Shown here one piece after another: positions 8,429 through 19,621 of a DNA stretch of 64,000 nucleotides (positions are counted from its first letter, which is position 1; each line of letters starts with the position of its first letter). Source of the DNA: Caulobacteraceae bacterium. GTDB taxonomy: Bacteria; Pseudomonadota; Alphaproteobacteria; Caulobacterales; Caulobacteraceae. Made by a program: the position numbers and the translations under genes. Location of the stretch: the NCBI GenBank assembly GCA_947476325.1, contig CANJPZ010000009.1, positions 18,107 to 82,106 on the forward strand. The letters run 5' to 3'. Under the pieces are notes generated by a model. It was given only the letters and a program-made list of their open reading frames with translations, ran no database searches and was not told where the DNA came from.

Positions 8429-10777
8429 ATGACGGTACCCCGCACGCCCCTTCATCTGCGCATCCTCGCCGGCGCCGCCGCTTCGGCGATGCTGGCTGGC
8501 GCGGCATCCGCCCAGGACAAGCCCGCGACCGGACCGACCTCGATCACCGCCGAGACGGCGACCACCAGCAATGGCCGGATCGAGGCCAGCGGCCACGTCG
8601 AGGCGTTCAATGACCAGGGGACATTCCGGGCTGACAAGATGGTCAGCGAGGCCAATGGCGTACTCAAGGCCGACGGCCACGTTGAGGCCGTGACGTCCGA
8701 ACGCTCGCTCAAGGCCGACAGCGCCACCCTTGATCCCAATGCGGCGATCATTTCGGCCAACGGCGACATCCGCATCTATCAGCCCGACGGATCGGTCGAA
8801 TACGCCAGCACCCTCATCTTTACCCGGGACCTTGAAACCGGCTTCGCCACCAACTTTGCCGCCCGTCTTCCGCAGAACGGCACCCTGGCGGCGGCCAATA
8901 TCGTGCGCCGCGACGCCAGCTTCACCGAGCTGAACCGCGCCATCTTCACCGCCTGCTCCCTGTGCGACGACAAGGGCGCCGACAAAACTCCGACTTGGGC
9001 GATCAGCGCTGACAAGGTGGTGCGCGACATCCCTGATGGCTCGATCAATTACCAGAACGCCTGGATCCGCATCCTGGGAACGCCGGTCCTTCCCCTGCCG
9101 TTCTTTTCGATGGCCGACCCCAGCGTGGACCGCAAATCCGGTCTTCTGGCCCCGGACTTCCAGCACACAGAACGGCGTGGCCTGAGCTATGAGCAACCCT
9201 GGCTGTGGGCGATTTCCCCGTCGCAGGAACTCGTCGTAATCCCTCAGATCAACACCCAGGTGAACCCGTTCGTCAGCGCCGACTGGCGCAAGCGATTCTA
9301 TTCGGGGATTCTTGAAGCCCAGACCGGCTACACCTACGACCGGGACTTCAACACCTCAGGTCTCAAGTTCGGCCCCAATCGTGGCAAGGCCTATATCTTC
9401 GCCGACGGCAAGTTCGCCCTCTCGCCCCAGTGGTCCTGGGGCTTCACCGCCCAGGCGGCCCGCGACCGTCGCCTGTTCGACCAATACAGCCTGGACTATT
9501 CGCCGCCCGATCGCGGCCTGTTCCTGCCGGGTGACCGCCGGCTGATTTCCCAGATCTACACCACCCGCCAGGGCGACAGCTCCTACCTGTCCATCGCCGC
9601 CTTCGGGTTCCAGAGCCTGCGCCCCCTGATTGCTCCGCCCGGTCCGTTCGGTCTGCGCCCGCTGGAAGATGACAACACCCTGCCTTTCGTCGGTCCCCTC
9701 GTGGAATTCCGTTACGATCCGGACTGGACCGTGGCCGGCGGTCGCCTGCGACTGGTCGGATCGGGCGTCATCCTGAACCGCAAGGCTTCGCCGAACGTCC
9801 TGGGCGCAGCCGGGATCGACAGCAGCCGGGGCACCTTCGAAGGCGACTGGCGCAGCAGCATCACCCTGGCTGACGGCTTGCGGATCGAGCCGTTCGCCGA
9901 CATCCGCGCCGACTACTATGAGACCGGCGACCTCAGCACCCTCGACACCGCCAATCACGCCAATTCACGCACCATTCCCACCGCCGGGCTGGATGTCTCC
10001 TGGCCCCTGGTGCGCACGACCTCCGGGATGACCACAACCATCGAGCCCATCCTGCAGCTCGCCATTTCGCCGGACTCCAAAGCCAATCCCCAGATCCCCA
10101 ACGAAGACAGCCTCGCCTTCCAGTTCGACGATACCAATCTGTTCCAGTTCAACCGGTCGCCCGGCTTTGATCTCTACGAGGGCGGCCAGCGCCTGACCGC
10201 AGGCGTGCGAACCACTTTCGACTGGGGCGATGGCCGCAACGCCCGCTTCCTGATCGGCCAGAGCTTCCGCTCCCAGCCCGACGCGGTCCTGCCGTCCGAG
10301 ACGGGCCTCAAGGACACAACCTCCGACTGGATTGTCGCGGCCGAGATCACGCCCGTTACCGGCCTGTCGCTGTTTTCCAAGGGCCGCTTCGACAATGGCG
10401 ACCTGCAGCACATCGAGGCGGGCCTGGACGCCAACCTGCCCGGCGGTTCTGGCTATCTGCGTTATATGCGCACCGAAAAGGACCTCACCGGCGCCTCGGC
10501 CGAGGATGTCGAGGGCCAGGGCCAGATCTTCATCACCAAGACCTGGGGCATCATGGCCACCGCGACGCGCGACCTGGACCAGAAGCAATGGCGCAGGCGT
10601 TCCATCGGCGCCGTCTACCAGGACGATTGCCTGCGGTTTGAACTGTTGTATCAGCGCGACAACAATCCGCTTCTGGGCGCCCGGGATTCCAGTTCGGTGG
10701 TCTTTCGCCTAACCCTCGCCACATTAGGTGATACAGGTTACAACAACGCTGCAAATCGCCGCCCCGGCGCGCGCTGA
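8429..10777 (+). CDS. lptD: LPS assembly outer-membrane protein LptD
   Basis: LptD is the outer-membrane barrel that, with LptE, places LPS in the outer leaflet. The 782-residue chain has a signal peptide (about 1-28, ending 'GAASAQ'), an LptA-like beta-jellyroll domain (about 35-150, with repeated 'EASGHVEAFN' / 'KADGHVEAVT' strands), and a long C-terminal barrel. Cysteines occur in 'FTACSLCDD' (about 174-177) and near the C-terminus in 'QDDCLRFEL', the positions where disulfides are known to join plug and barrel in E. coli. Its chaperone gene surA follows after 26 bases. Confidence 0.96.
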   Translation: MTVPRTPLHLRILAGAAASAMLAGAASAQDKPATGPTSITAETATTSNGRIEASGHVEAFNDQGTFRADKMVSEANGVLKADGHVEAVTSERSLKADSATLDPNAAIISANGDIRIYQPDGSVEYASTLIFTRDLETGFATNFAARLPQNGTLAAANIVRRDASFTELNRAIFTACSLCDDKGADKTPTWAISADKVVRDIPDGSINYQNAWIRILGTPVLPLPFFSMADPSVDRKSGLLAPDFQHTERRGLSYEQPWLWAISPSQELVVIPQINTQVNPFVSADWRKRFYSGILEAQTGYTYDRDFNTSGLKFGPNRGKAYIFADGKFALSPQWSWGFTAQAARDRRLFDQYSLDYSPPDRGLFLPGDRRLISQIYTTRQGDSSYLSIAAFGFQSLRPLIAPPGPFGLRPLEDDNTLPFVGPLVEFRYDPDWTVAGGRLRLVGSGVILNRKASPNVLGAAGIDSSRGTFEGDWRSSITLADGLRIEPFADIRADYYETGDLSTLDTANHANSRTIPTAGLDVSWPLVRTTSGMTTTIEPILQLAISPDSKANPQIPNEDSLAFQFDDTNLFQFNRSPGFDLYEGGQRLTAGVRTTFDWGDGRNARFLIGQSFRSQPDAVLPSETGLKDTTSDWIVAAEITPVTGLSLFSKGRFDNGDLQHIEAGLDANLPGGSGYLRYMRTEKDLTGASAEDVEGQGQIFITKTWGIMATATRDLDQKQWRRRSIGAVYQDDCLRFELLYQRDNNPLLGARDSSSVVFRLTLATLGDTGYNNAANRRPGAR

Positions 10778-10803
10778 CAGGGCTACAGGACGACCGCACC
10801 AGA

Positions 10804-12149
10804 ATGACTTCGATTGTTGGATTTCGGCTTACGGCCTCGAGAATGACGGTCGCCCTGGCGCTCGCCACGATGGCGATTGCCACCGGTCCGTTCACGGTGC
10901 GCGCTCTGGCCCAGCAACCTGCTCCGGCCGCGCCGCAGGCGACACTTGCGCGCGAAGGCGCCGCGATTATCGTCGATGACGAGCCCATTTCGACCTATCA
11001 GCAGCGCCAGCGGATGCTCTGGCTCAGCCTCAGCAGTGGCCGCACGCCGTCCGAAGCTGACCTTCCCGATCTCCAGCGCCAGGCGCTTTTGACCCTGATC
11101 GACGAGATGCTGCAAAAGCACGAAATCATGCGTCAGGAACACGAGCGCAAGCTCGCGCCAGGGACCCTGTTCGCTCACGATGACGAGGTCGACGATTACC
11201 TCAAGATGATCGCCCAACAGAACCAGATGGCTCTGCCCCAGTTCGTCCAGACGCTCGAGGCCGCCGGCCTCAGCCCACGCACCATGCGTGAACAGGCCCG
11301 CATCGCCGTCACCTGGCAAAACTGGATTCGCGGCTATTACGGCTCCAAGGTCCGCATTTCGGACGATGAGGCCAATGCGGTTATCCGCGATATGGAATCC
11401 TCGGCCAGCAAGCCGCAGTACCTGGTCAGTGAAATCTTCATCAGCGCAGAGCACGTCGGTGGACAGGCCAACGCCATGTCCACCGCCAACGCGATCATCG
11501 GCCAGCTGCGCCAGCAGCCGGACAGCTTCCGACCCCTTGCCTTCCAGTATTCGGCCCTGCCCAGCGCCGCCAACGGCGGTGACTCCGGCTGGATGTCCCT
11601 CGCCCAGTTACCCGCGCCGGTCGCCAGCGTCATCGACCAGATGCGGCCCGGCCAGGTGACCGTTCCGATCCAGGTGCCTGACGGCGTCTATCTGGTGCTC
11701 CTGCGCGACAAGAAAGCCGGCAGCACCTCGACCGTGGTCAATCTCAAACAGATCGCCGTGCCCCTGGGCCCCAACGCCGATGCGGCTCTGGCCCAGGCGG
11801 CGCAGGCGCGACTTGTAGCGCTCAAACCCCAGATCAAGGGCTGTGACACCATCGACCAGACTGCGCGCGCCGCGGGCCTGCAGGTTGGCGATCTGGGCCA
11901 GGCTGATACCAAGGACCTGGCGCCGGCCTTCCGCAACGCCATCGAGGGCCTGCAGCCCAATCAGGTCAGTGACCCGATCCGTACCGACGCTGGCCTTCAT
12001 CTGGTCGCGCTTTGCGGCCGGGCGGCCAGCGGCACCCGGCTGCCGTCGCGCGATGAGATCAAGTCCCAGCTCTACGGCGAGCGGCTGAGCATGATTGCCA
12101 CCCGTGAACTGCGTAACCTGCACAACGCCGCGACCATCAACGCGCCGAA

Positions 12150-12153
<4 letters not shown>
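10804..12153 (+). CDS. surA: Periplasmic peptidyl-prolyl isomerase/chaperone SurA
   Basis: A 449-residue periplasmic folding factor for outer-membrane proteins such as LptD. It has an N-terminal signal region (about 1-38, ending 'VRALAQQ'), the SurA N-terminal helical chaperone domain (about 55-190, 'YQQRQRMLWLSLSSG...'), and two parvulin-type segments, the first beginning 'YLVSEIFISAE' (about 205) and the second after 'VVNLKQIAVPLG'. A second ATG at codon 14 would shorten the leader and is a possible start. The end overlaps the pdxA start (GTGA). Linkage lptD-surA-pdxA-ksgA is conserved across proteobacteria. Confidence 0.93.
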
Positions 12154-13156
<1,003 letters not shown>

Positions 13157-13160
<4 letters not shown>

Positions 13161-13981
13161 CCCTTTCCGAACTGCCGCCACTTCGCGAAGCGCTGGAAGA
13201 TCACGGCCTGGCCGCCAAAAAATCCTTCGGACAGCATTTCCTGCTCGACCTTAATGTCACCGCCAAGATCGTGCGCCTGGCCGCCCTGGACGACGATAGC
13301 CACGTCATCGAAATCGGTCCCGGCCCCGGCGGCCTGACGCGGGCCCTGCTGGCCGCCGGCATGCGGGTCACCGCCATCGAAAAGGATGAGCGCTTCCTAC
13401 CCCTCTTGCAGGAACTGGCCGATGCCGCTGATGGCCGCCTGACGATCGTTCACGCAGACGCCCTTGATGCCAACGAGCGCGCTATCGCGGCCGGCGAGCC
13501 CGCCGCCATCGTCGCCAACCTGCCCTACAATGTCGGCACGCCGTTGCTCCTCAAATGGCTTACCGGGCCCTTCCGTCCCTCGTCCATGACCCTGATGTTC
13601 CAGAAGGAAGTGGCCCAGCGCATCGTCGCCGCCCCCGGCTCGGACGCCTACGGCCGCCTGGGCGTGATCACCGGCGCGACCTCCAGCGCCCGCATCGTCA
13701 TGGACCTGCCGGCGCGAGCCTTCACCCCGCCGCCCAAGGTCGCCTCGGCCGTCGTCCACCTGCAGCCGCTGGCTGGCCGTCCCCCGCCCGAGCTGCTCGC
13801 CAGCCTCGAGCGCCTTACCGCCGCCGCTTTCGGCCAGCGCCGCAAGATGCTGCGCTCCAGCCTCAAGCACCTGGGCGGCGAGGCCCTGTGCGCCGCCGTC
13901 GGCATCGACCCCGCCCGCCGGGCCGAAACCCTGTCGGTCGCCGAGTTCCTGGCCCTGGCTGGCGCCATTCTGGCATCCTGA
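13157..13981 (+). CDS. rsmA: 16S rRNA (A1518/A1519-N6)-dimethyltransferase
   Basis: RsmA (KsgA) dimethylates two adjacent adenines near the 3' end of 16S rRNA late in small-subunit assembly. The 274-residue protein starts with '[11 protein letters not shown]', has the SAM-binding '[16 protein letters not shown]' loop (about 48-63) and the catalytic motif IV '[11 protein letters not shown]' (about 121). The C-terminal helical domain contains '[13 protein letters not shown]'. It overlaps pdxA by four bases. Confidence 0.97.
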
Positions 13982-14041
13982 GCCGCCCTGTACTAACAAC
14001 AAGTCTGCCGGGCCGATCCCGGCCTTTCCTGAGGCTCTGCG

Positions 14042-14563
14042 ATGGCGTTGCTGGTTTTAAGCGTGGTGGGCAGTGACCGGCCTGGCCTAACCCGGGCGCT
14101 GGCCGCTGCGGTCCTCAGCGCGGGCGGCAACTGGCTGGAGAGCCAACTGTCGCGCCTGGGCGGCCTCTATGTCGGCTCGGTACTGGTCGAGATCGAGGCC
14201 GGCGCCGTCGAGGCTCTGCGCGCCGCCGTCTCCACCGTCGACGCCCACGGCCTGGAGGTCCGCATCGCCCCCGCCGTCGACGTCCCCGCCCCGGCCGGCG
14301 GCGAACAGGCCCATTTCACCCTGGTCGGTCAGGACCGCCCGGGCATCGTCAACCAGGTCACAGCCGTCCTTACCCGGCTCGACGCCAATATCGAGACTTT
14401 CAATACCTGGATCACCTCAGAGCCTTACTCCGGCCTGCCCCTTTTCCATCTCGAAGCCAGCCTGCGCCTGCCCCCGGCCCTGACCACCGGCGCCCTGCAG
14501 ACAGCGCTCGAAGACATCTCAGCCGAAATCATGGTCGACATCGCCCTGACGCCGGTGGGGTAG
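14042..14563 (+). CDS. ACT-domain regulatory protein, GcvR-like
   Basis: A 173-residue protein made of two ACT domains: the first begins 'LVLSVVGSDRPGLTRALA' (about 4-80), the second 'FTLVGQDRPGIVNQVTAVL' (about 96-170). This tandem layout is that of GcvR, which in E. coli modulates the glycine-cleavage regulator GcvA; no gcvA or gcv gene is in the window, so the target here is open. It follows rsmA by 60 bases on the same strand and converges on gmk with only 4 bases between stop codons. Confidence 0.82.
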   Translation: MALLVLSVVGSDRPGLTRALAAAVLSAGGNWLESQLSRLGGLYVGSVLVEIEAGAVEALRAAVSTVDAHGLEVRIAPAVDVPAPAGGEQAHFTLVGQDRPGIVNQVTAVLTRLDANIETFNTWITSEPYSGLPLFHLEASLRLPPALTTGALQTALEDISAEIMVDIALTPVG

Positions 14564-14567
14564 GCCC

Positions 14568-15215
14568 CTACCCCAACCGCTCATCCAGCAACCGTTCCAC
14601 AAACGGCGCTAGACCCAGCACCCGGTCCCGCCTCAGCCGTTCGGCGCGATAGATGGCCGCCAGTTGCACATAGGTCGCCTCAATGTCCTCGTTGACCAGC
14701 ACATAGTCGTACTCGTTCCAGTGCGGGATCTCGCCGTAGGCGCGGCCCAGACGGCGCTGGATCACGTCCTCGCGGTCTTGGGCGCGGGCGTGCAGGCGGC
14801 GGGACATCTCGGCCATGCTGGGCGGCAGGATAAAGACCCGCACCACATCGTCCAGCGCATTGCCGGCGATCTGGCGCGCGCCCTGCCAGTCGATGTCGAA
14901 CAGCACGTCGCGCCCGGCCTCGATGCGACCCATCACCTCGTCTTTCGGCGTGCCATAGCGGTGCTCATGCACATGGGCCCATTCCAGAAAAGCGTTGCGT
15001 TTCAACAGCTCGTCGAACGCCTTGCGGTCGAGGAAGTGATATTCGCGGCCGTTCTTCTCGCCTGGCCTGGGGTCGCGCGTCGTGGCGCTGATCGACAGGA
15101 CAATGTCGGGGTTGTCGTTTGCCAGCCGGCTGCACAGCGTCGTCTTGCCCGCGCCGGAGGGGCTGGAGACCACCAGCATGATGCCCCGCCGCGCATCCAT
15201 CGCCCTATTCGACAT
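14568..15215 (-). CDS. gmk: Guanylate kinase
   Basis: Converts GMP to GDP with ATP. The 215-residue protein has the P-loop 'SSPSGAGKTTL' (about 17-27), the GMP-binding 'SISATTRDPRPGEKNGREY' segment (about 42-60) and the 'EWAHVHEHRYGT' lid region. Length and motifs are normal. Its start overlaps the end of the yicC gene by 11 bases; the yicC-gmk order is standard in proteobacteria. Confidence 0.97.
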   Translation of the reverse strand: MSNRAMDARRGIMLVVSSPSGAGKTTLCSRLANDNPDIVLSISATTRDPRPGEKNGREYHFLDRKAFDELLKRNAFLEWAHVHEHRYGTPKDEVMGRIEAGRDVLFDIDWQGARQIAGNALDDVVRVFILPPSMAEMSRRLHARAQDREDVIQRRLGRAYGEIPHWNEYDYVLVNEDIEATYVQLAAIYRAERLRRDRVLGLAPFVERLLDERLG

Positions 15216-16089
15216 TCTGCACCTGCTCGCGAAACTGTTCGATCACCGCCTTTAGCTCGAGTCCCAGAGCTGTCAGCGCCGTGGTCGCCGATTTCGAACA
15301 CAGGGTATTGGCCTCGCGCATGAACTCCTGGGTCAGGAAGTCCAGCCTGCGCCCCGCCGCCGCCTCGCCGTCCAGCAGGGTGCGAGCGGCGACCACATGG
15401 GTGGCCAGCCGGTCCAGCTCCTCGCGTACATCGGCCTTGGCCGCGAGCACGGCAGCCTCCTGGATGATCCGCTCTTCCGGCGCCTCGCCGTCGCTCAGCA
15501 GTTCGGCCATCCGCTTGCGGAAACGGTCGCGGACATAGTCGGGCTGTTCGCCCGCCCGGGCCTCTGCCTGGGCCACCAGCGCCTGGACCCGGTCGATCTG
15601 GCCGTTCAGGATCGGCGACAGGGCCCGCCCCTCATCCTCGCGTGAGCGTTTCAGCGCATCCAGTACCTGGCCCAGACTGACGCCCATGGCCGCCTCGACC
15701 TGGCTACGCACCTCCGCATCGTCGGTGTCGTCGGCCACCTCGATCACGCCGCGCAGCGCCAGCAGGCCGTCAAAGGTCGGCGCCGCGACCCGCCCATCGG
15801 CCACGTAGGGCCCGGCCAGCCGCAGATATTCGTCCAGCTGGGTGGTGTTGATCCGCAACTGACCGCCGGCGTCGGCGCGCTTGGCGGTCAGGGTGATGTT
15901 GATCTGGCCGCGCTGGAACCGGCCCTGCGCCCCTTCGCGCGCCGCCCGCTCCAGGGCGTCAAACCCCGGCGGTCCGCGAAACCGCGCCTCCATCGTGCGC
16001 CCGTTGACGCTGCGCGCCTCGACCGTCCACGACCACGGCCCCAGCGCGCCGTCCTCGCGCGCAAACCCCGTCATGCCCGAAAGCGCCAT
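15205..16089 (-). CDS. yicC: YicC family endoribonuclease
   Basis: A 294-residue YicC/YloC family protein; E. coli YicC is an endoribonuclease that takes part in small-RNA turnover. The diagnostic N-terminus 'SGMTGFAREDG', the middle 'RSVNGRTMEARFRGP' and the C-terminal DUF1732 part 'RRLDFLTQEFMREANTLCSKS' are present. It overlaps gmk by 11 bases and follows mltG after a 74-base gap. Confidence 0.93.
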   Translation of the reverse strand: MALSGMTGFAREDGALGPWSWTVEARSVNGRTMEARFRGPPGFDALERAAREGAQGRFQRGQINITLTAKRADAGGQLRINTTQLDEYLRLAGPYVADGRVAAPTFDGLLALRGVIEVADDTDDAEVRSQVEAAMGVSLGQVLDALKRSREDEGRALSPILNGQIDRVQALVAQAEARAGEQPDYVRDRFRKRMAELLSDGEAPEERIIQEAAVLAAKADVREELDRLATHVVAARTLLDGEAAAGRRLDFLTQEFMREANTLCSKSATTALTALGLELKAVIEQFREQVQNVE

Positions 16090-16163
16090 TCAACATTCCT
16101 TCGGAAAACCGATTCTGCACATCCTCGCCAAAACCCGCCCGGCGGCAAGAGCAGCGCAGACGC

Positions 16164-17186
16164 CTATTTCTTCGCCGCGTCGGCTTTTTCCACTGCCCGC
16201 CAACGGACGACATTGGCCGCGTGCCCGGCCTCGGTCTTGGCGAACGCGTGCCCGCCCGTCCCGTCGGCGACAAAGAACAGCTCTTCCCCGGGCGGCGGGG
16301 CCATCACCGCGGCCAGGGCGGCCCGGCCGGGATTGCAGATCGGCGTCGGCGGCAGGCCGGGGATGACATAGGTGTTTGACGGCGTCGGGCTCAGCAGCTC
16401 GGAGATGCGGATGCCGCGGCCCAGCGGCCGGCCATGGCTGATGCCATAGATGATGGTCGGGTCGGACTGCAGCTTCATGCCGATGTTCAGCCGGTTGACG
16501 AACACCCGGGCGATGCGCGGCCGCTCGTCAGCCTTGCCGGTTTCCTTCTCGACGATGGAGGCCAGCGTCACCGCCTCCTGGGGCGAATGCAGCGGCAGGT
16601 TCGGCGCCCTCTGCGCCCAAAGCTGGGCAAGCAGGGTATCGCGCGCCGCCATCATGCGGCCCAGCAGGGCCCCTCGATCCTCGCCGCGCTGGAATTCATA
16701 GGTCTCGGGCAGGATGGCCCCCTCGGGCGGCACGGGCGCTGCGCCCGACAGCAGAGGCTGGGCCATCAAAATCTCGACCACCATCTCCGAGGTCAGGCCT
16801 TCGGGAACGGTGACGAAATGGCGGACCACCTCGCCCTTGCGGATCTTGCTCAGCACGGCGGACATCGAGGCGCCGCTCGAAAATTCATACTCTCCGGCCT
16901 TCAGCCTGCGCGCCGCGCCAGTCAGCTGGGCGGCGGCCGAGAACACCGCCGAGGATCGCACCACATGGGCCCGGGTCAGGTCAGCGGCGATCTCGCGCAC
17001 CCCGGCGCCTGAGCGCAGGACGACGACCACAGGCTTGCCGTCAGGGGATTTCGGGCCGGCGCCATTATAGGTCCATGCCGCCCAGCCGACCGACAGCAGA
17101 ACGATGAAGGCCAGGGCTGCGAGCGCGCCGGTGACGCCCGCCAGCACCCGGCGGCCCGTCGCCTGAAGGCGCCCCTTGCCGCTCAC
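16164..17186 (-). CDS. mltG: Endolytic murein transglycosylase MltG
   Basis: MltG cuts nascent peptidoglycan strands and so sets glycan length. The 340-residue protein has one N-terminal membrane segment (about 14-36), a LysM-like region, and the YceG catalytic domain with the conserved glutamate in 'VTLASIVEKETGK' and the downstream 'LQSDPTIIYGI' and 'NTYVIPGLPPTPICNPG' blocks. The start is GTG overlapping the fabF stop (GTGA), so translation is coupled to fabF. Confidence 0.94.
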   Translation of the reverse strand: MSGKGRLQATGRRVLAGVTGALAALAFIVLLSVGWAAWTYNGAGPKSPDGKPVVVVLRSGAGVREIAADLTRAHVVRSSAVFSAAAQLTGAARRLKAGEYEFSSGASMSAVLSKIRKGEVVRHFVTVPEGLTSEMVVEILMAQPLLSGAAPVPPEGAILPETYEFQRGEDRGALLGRMMAARDTLLAQLWAQRAPNLPLHSPQEAVTLASIVEKETGKADERPRIARVFVNRLNIGMKLQSDPTIIYGISHGRPLGRGIRISELLSPTPSNTYVIPGLPPTPICNPGRAALAAVMAPPPGEELFFVADGTGGHAFAKTEAGHAANVVRWRAVEKADAAKK

Positions 17187-18466
17187 GGGACTTTCTTGAA
17201 CACCAGCGAGGCGTTGGTCCCGCCAAACCCGAAGCTGTTGGACAGAGCCACGTCGATCTTCATCGGCTTGGCCTTGTGGGGGACCAAATCGATCGCGGTT
17301 TCGACCGAGGGATTGTCAAGATTGATGGTCGGCGGGGCGATCTGGTCGCGAATGGCCAGGGCGACAAAGGCCGCCTCCACCGCGCCCGCTGCGCCCAGCA
17401 GGTGTCCGACCGCGCCCTTGGTCGACGACATGGTCGTCTTGCCGGCTGAATTGCCCAGCATCCGCTCGACGGCCCGCAGTTCGATCTCGTCGCCCAGCGG
17501 CGTCGAGGTGCCGTGGGCATTTATATAATCGATGTCGGCCGGATCGACGCTCGCGTGACCCATGGCCATCTTCATGGCGCGAAACCCGCCGTTGCCGTCT
17601 TCGGCAGGTGCGGTGATGTGATAGGCGTCGCCCGCCAGGCCGTAGCCTGCGACCTCGGCGTAGATTTTCGCCCCGCGCGCCCTGGCGTGTTCGTATTCTT
17701 CCAGCACCAGCACGCCGGCGCCCTCGCCCATGACAAAGCCGTCGCGGTCCTTGTCATAGGGACGCGAAGCCTTTTCCGGGTTCTCGTTGAAGCCGGTGGA
17801 CATTGCCCGAGCGGCGACAAAGCCCGCCACGCCGATTTTGCAGATCGAGGCCTCCGCCCCGCCGGCCACCATGACTTCGGCATCACCGAACATGATCAGG
17901 CGGCTCGCATCGCCAATGGCGTGGGCGCCGGTGGCGCAGGCGGTGACTACCGAGTGGTTGGGCCCTTTCAGGCCATAGCGGATCGATACCTGGCCGGACG
18001 CCAGATTGATCAGCGCCGAGGGGATGAAGAACGGTCCCACCCGGCGTGGGCCCTTGGTCTCCATTTCGACCGCCTGGTCGGAGATGGTCGACAGACCGCC
18101 GATGCCTGAGCCGATGATGACCCCGGTGCGTTCCTTGTCGTGTTCGGTTTCCGGAACCCAGCCGGAATCCTTCATCGCCTCGTCGGCGGCGGCCATGGCG
18201 TAGAGGATGAAATCATCCACCCGCCGCTGGTCACGGCTCGACATGGTCTGGTCGGGATCATAGCTGCCGGGCACATCAGGCCCGCCGCCGCCGCGACCGT
18301 CGATACGCGGCACCTCGCAGGCGATCTCGCAGCCGTATCCGGTCGGATCAAACGCGGAAATCCGGCCGCACCCGCTCTTGCCGGCGAGCAGATTGGCCCA
18401 CGAAACCTCTGTCCCCCAGCCGAGGGGGGTCAAAAGGCCTATGCCGGTGACGACTACACGGCGCAT
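17183..18466 (-). CDS. fabF: 3-oxoacyl-[ACP] synthase II
   Basis: FabF condenses malonyl-ACP with acyl-ACP in fatty acid elongation. The Cys-His-His triad is seen in 'VTACATGAHAIG' (Cys), 'INAHGTSTPLGD' (His) and 'KGAVGHLLGAAG' (His), and the N-terminus 'RRVVVTGIGLLTPLG' is the family start. 427 residues, slightly longer than E. coli FabF, with an insert near residue 55-75 ('GRGGGGPDVPG') typical of alphaproteobacterial forms. It lies 36 bases after acpP and overlaps mltG by 4 bases. Confidence 0.97.
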   Translation of the reverse strand: MRRVVVTGIGLLTPLGWGTEVSWANLLAGKSGCGRISAFDPTGYGCEIACEVPRIDGRGGGGPDVPGSYDPDQTMSSRDQRRVDDFILYAMAAADEAMKDSGWVPETEHDKERTGVIIGSGIGGLSTISDQAVEMETKGPRRVGPFFIPSALINLASGQVSIRYGLKGPNHSVVTACATGAHAIGDASRLIMFGDAEVMVAGGAEASICKIGVAGFVAARAMSTGFNENPEKASRPYDKDRDGFVMGEGAGVLVLEEYEHARARGAKIYAEVAGYGLAGDAYHITAPAEDGNGGFRAMKMAMGHASVDPADIDYINAHGTSTPLGDEIELRAVERMLGNSAGKTTMSSTKGAVGHLLGAAGAVEAAFVALAIRDQIAPPTINLDNPSVETAIDLVPHKAKPMKIDVALSNSFGFGGTNASLVFKKVP

Positions 18467-18502
18467 GATTTACCTGAGCTTTTTCGGCGGGTTGGCAGGG
18501 AC

Positions 18503-18739
18503 TTAGCCCACTTTCTCCGAAATGAACTTCACCGCATCGCCCACGGTCTGAATGTGCTCAGCCGCGTCGTCGGGGATCTCAATGTCGAACTCTTCTTCGA
18601 ACGCCATGACCAGCTCGACGTTGTCGAGGCTGTCAGCGCCCAGATCGTCGATGAACGCCGCCTTCTCGGTGACCTTCTCCGGATCGGCGTCCAGATGCTC
18701 GATTACGATCTTGCGAACACGTTCGAGAATGTCGGACAT
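18503..18739 (-). CDS. acpP: Acyl carrier protein
   Basis: A 78-residue acidic carrier protein that holds growing acyl chains on 4'-phosphopantetheine. The attachment serine is in '[11 protein letters not shown]' (about Ser37). I use the ATG at 18737-18739 ([10 protein letters not shown]), which is the usual length; the longer frame upstream adds 25 residues with no family match. An 'AAGGTAATTCACTG' ribosome-binding region lies just before it. It is placed between fabG and fabF as in most proteobacteria. Confidence 0.97.
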   Translation of the reverse strand: MSDILERVRKIVIEHLDADPEKVTEKAAFIDDLGADSLDNVELVMAFEEEFDIEIPDDAAEHIQTVGDAVKFISEKVG

Positions 18740-18860
18740 CAGTGAATTACCTTTTCGTCTAGCTGGACCACGCTCCAAACGGGTGACGCGGTCATTTCGG
18801 GTTTCGCCTAGCACGTTCCTTTTTGCTCGCCTAGCGGCCAGTCAATCAGGAACGGTCCGG

Positions 18861-19604
18861 TCACACCATCGCCATGCCGCCGTTCACGTGCAAGGTCGAA
18901 CCGGTGACATAAGCGGCTTCATCGCTGGCGAGATAGGCCACGGCGGCGGCGACTTCTGCGCCCGATCCCAGCCGATTTGCGGGAATTTGGCTCATAATCG
19001 CTGTTTTCTGGGCCTCATTCAGCCCGTCGGTCATGGGGCTCTCGATAAAGCCGGGAGCCACGCAATTGACCGTGATGTTACGGCTGGCCACTTCCTGGGC
19101 CAGGGCTTTGGAAAAGCCGATCATGCCCGCTTTCGAGGCCGCGTAATTGGTCTGACCGGCGTTTCCGGTGACCCCGACAACAGAAGTAATGCCGATGATT
19201 CGCCCCGTCCGGCGCTTCATCATGCCGCGCAGCGCCGCCCGGCTGAGCCGGAAATAGCTCTCCAGATTGACCCGGATGACCTCGTTCCAGTCATCGTCCT
19301 TCATGCGCAGCAACAAACCATCGCGGGTGATCCCGGCATTGGCCACCAGAATATCCAGTGGCGCGCCGGCCGCCTCTTCCGCGCCGGCGATCAGACCGTC
19401 CACAGCCTCCGGGTCAGACAGGTTCGCGATCAGGGTTGAACAGCGCCCGCCCAGCTCGCCGGCCACGCCCGCCAGGGTCTCGGCGCGTGTGCCCGACAGC
19501 ACCACATGCGCGCCTTGTCGATGAAGGGCGTGGGCGATTGCCCCGCCAATGCCGCCCGAGGCGCCGGTAACGAGCGCGGTCTTGCCGGTCAGATCGAACA
19601 TCAT
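18861..19604 (-). CDS. fabG: 3-oxoacyl-[ACP] reductase
   Basis: FabG reduces 3-oxoacyl-ACP with NADPH. It is an SDR of 247 residues with 'VTGASGGIGGA' (cofactor loop), 'NAGIT' and the catalytic Ser/Tyr/Lys as 'GITSVVGVTGNAGQTNYAASKAG', ending 'GSTLHVNGGMAMV'. The frame opens further upstream to 19682, but that part runs through a dispersed repeat, so I start at the ATGATG doublet (19604 or 19601) preceded by GGAA. It follows fabD after a gap that holds this repeat. Confidence 0.96.
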   Translation of the reverse strand: MMFDLTGKTALVTGASGGIGGAIAHALHRQGAHVVLSGTRAETLAGVAGELGGRCSTLIANLSDPEAVDGLIAGAEEAAGAPLDILVANAGITRDGLLLRMKDDDWNEVIRVNLESYFRLSRAALRGMMKRRTGRIIGITSVVGVTGNAGQTNYAASKAGMIGFSKALAQEVASRNITVNCVAPGFIESPMTDGLNEAQKTAIMSQIPANRLGSGAEVAAAVAYLASDEAAYVTGSTLHVNGGMAMV

Positions 19605-19621
19605 TGCATTTCCTGGTTTGC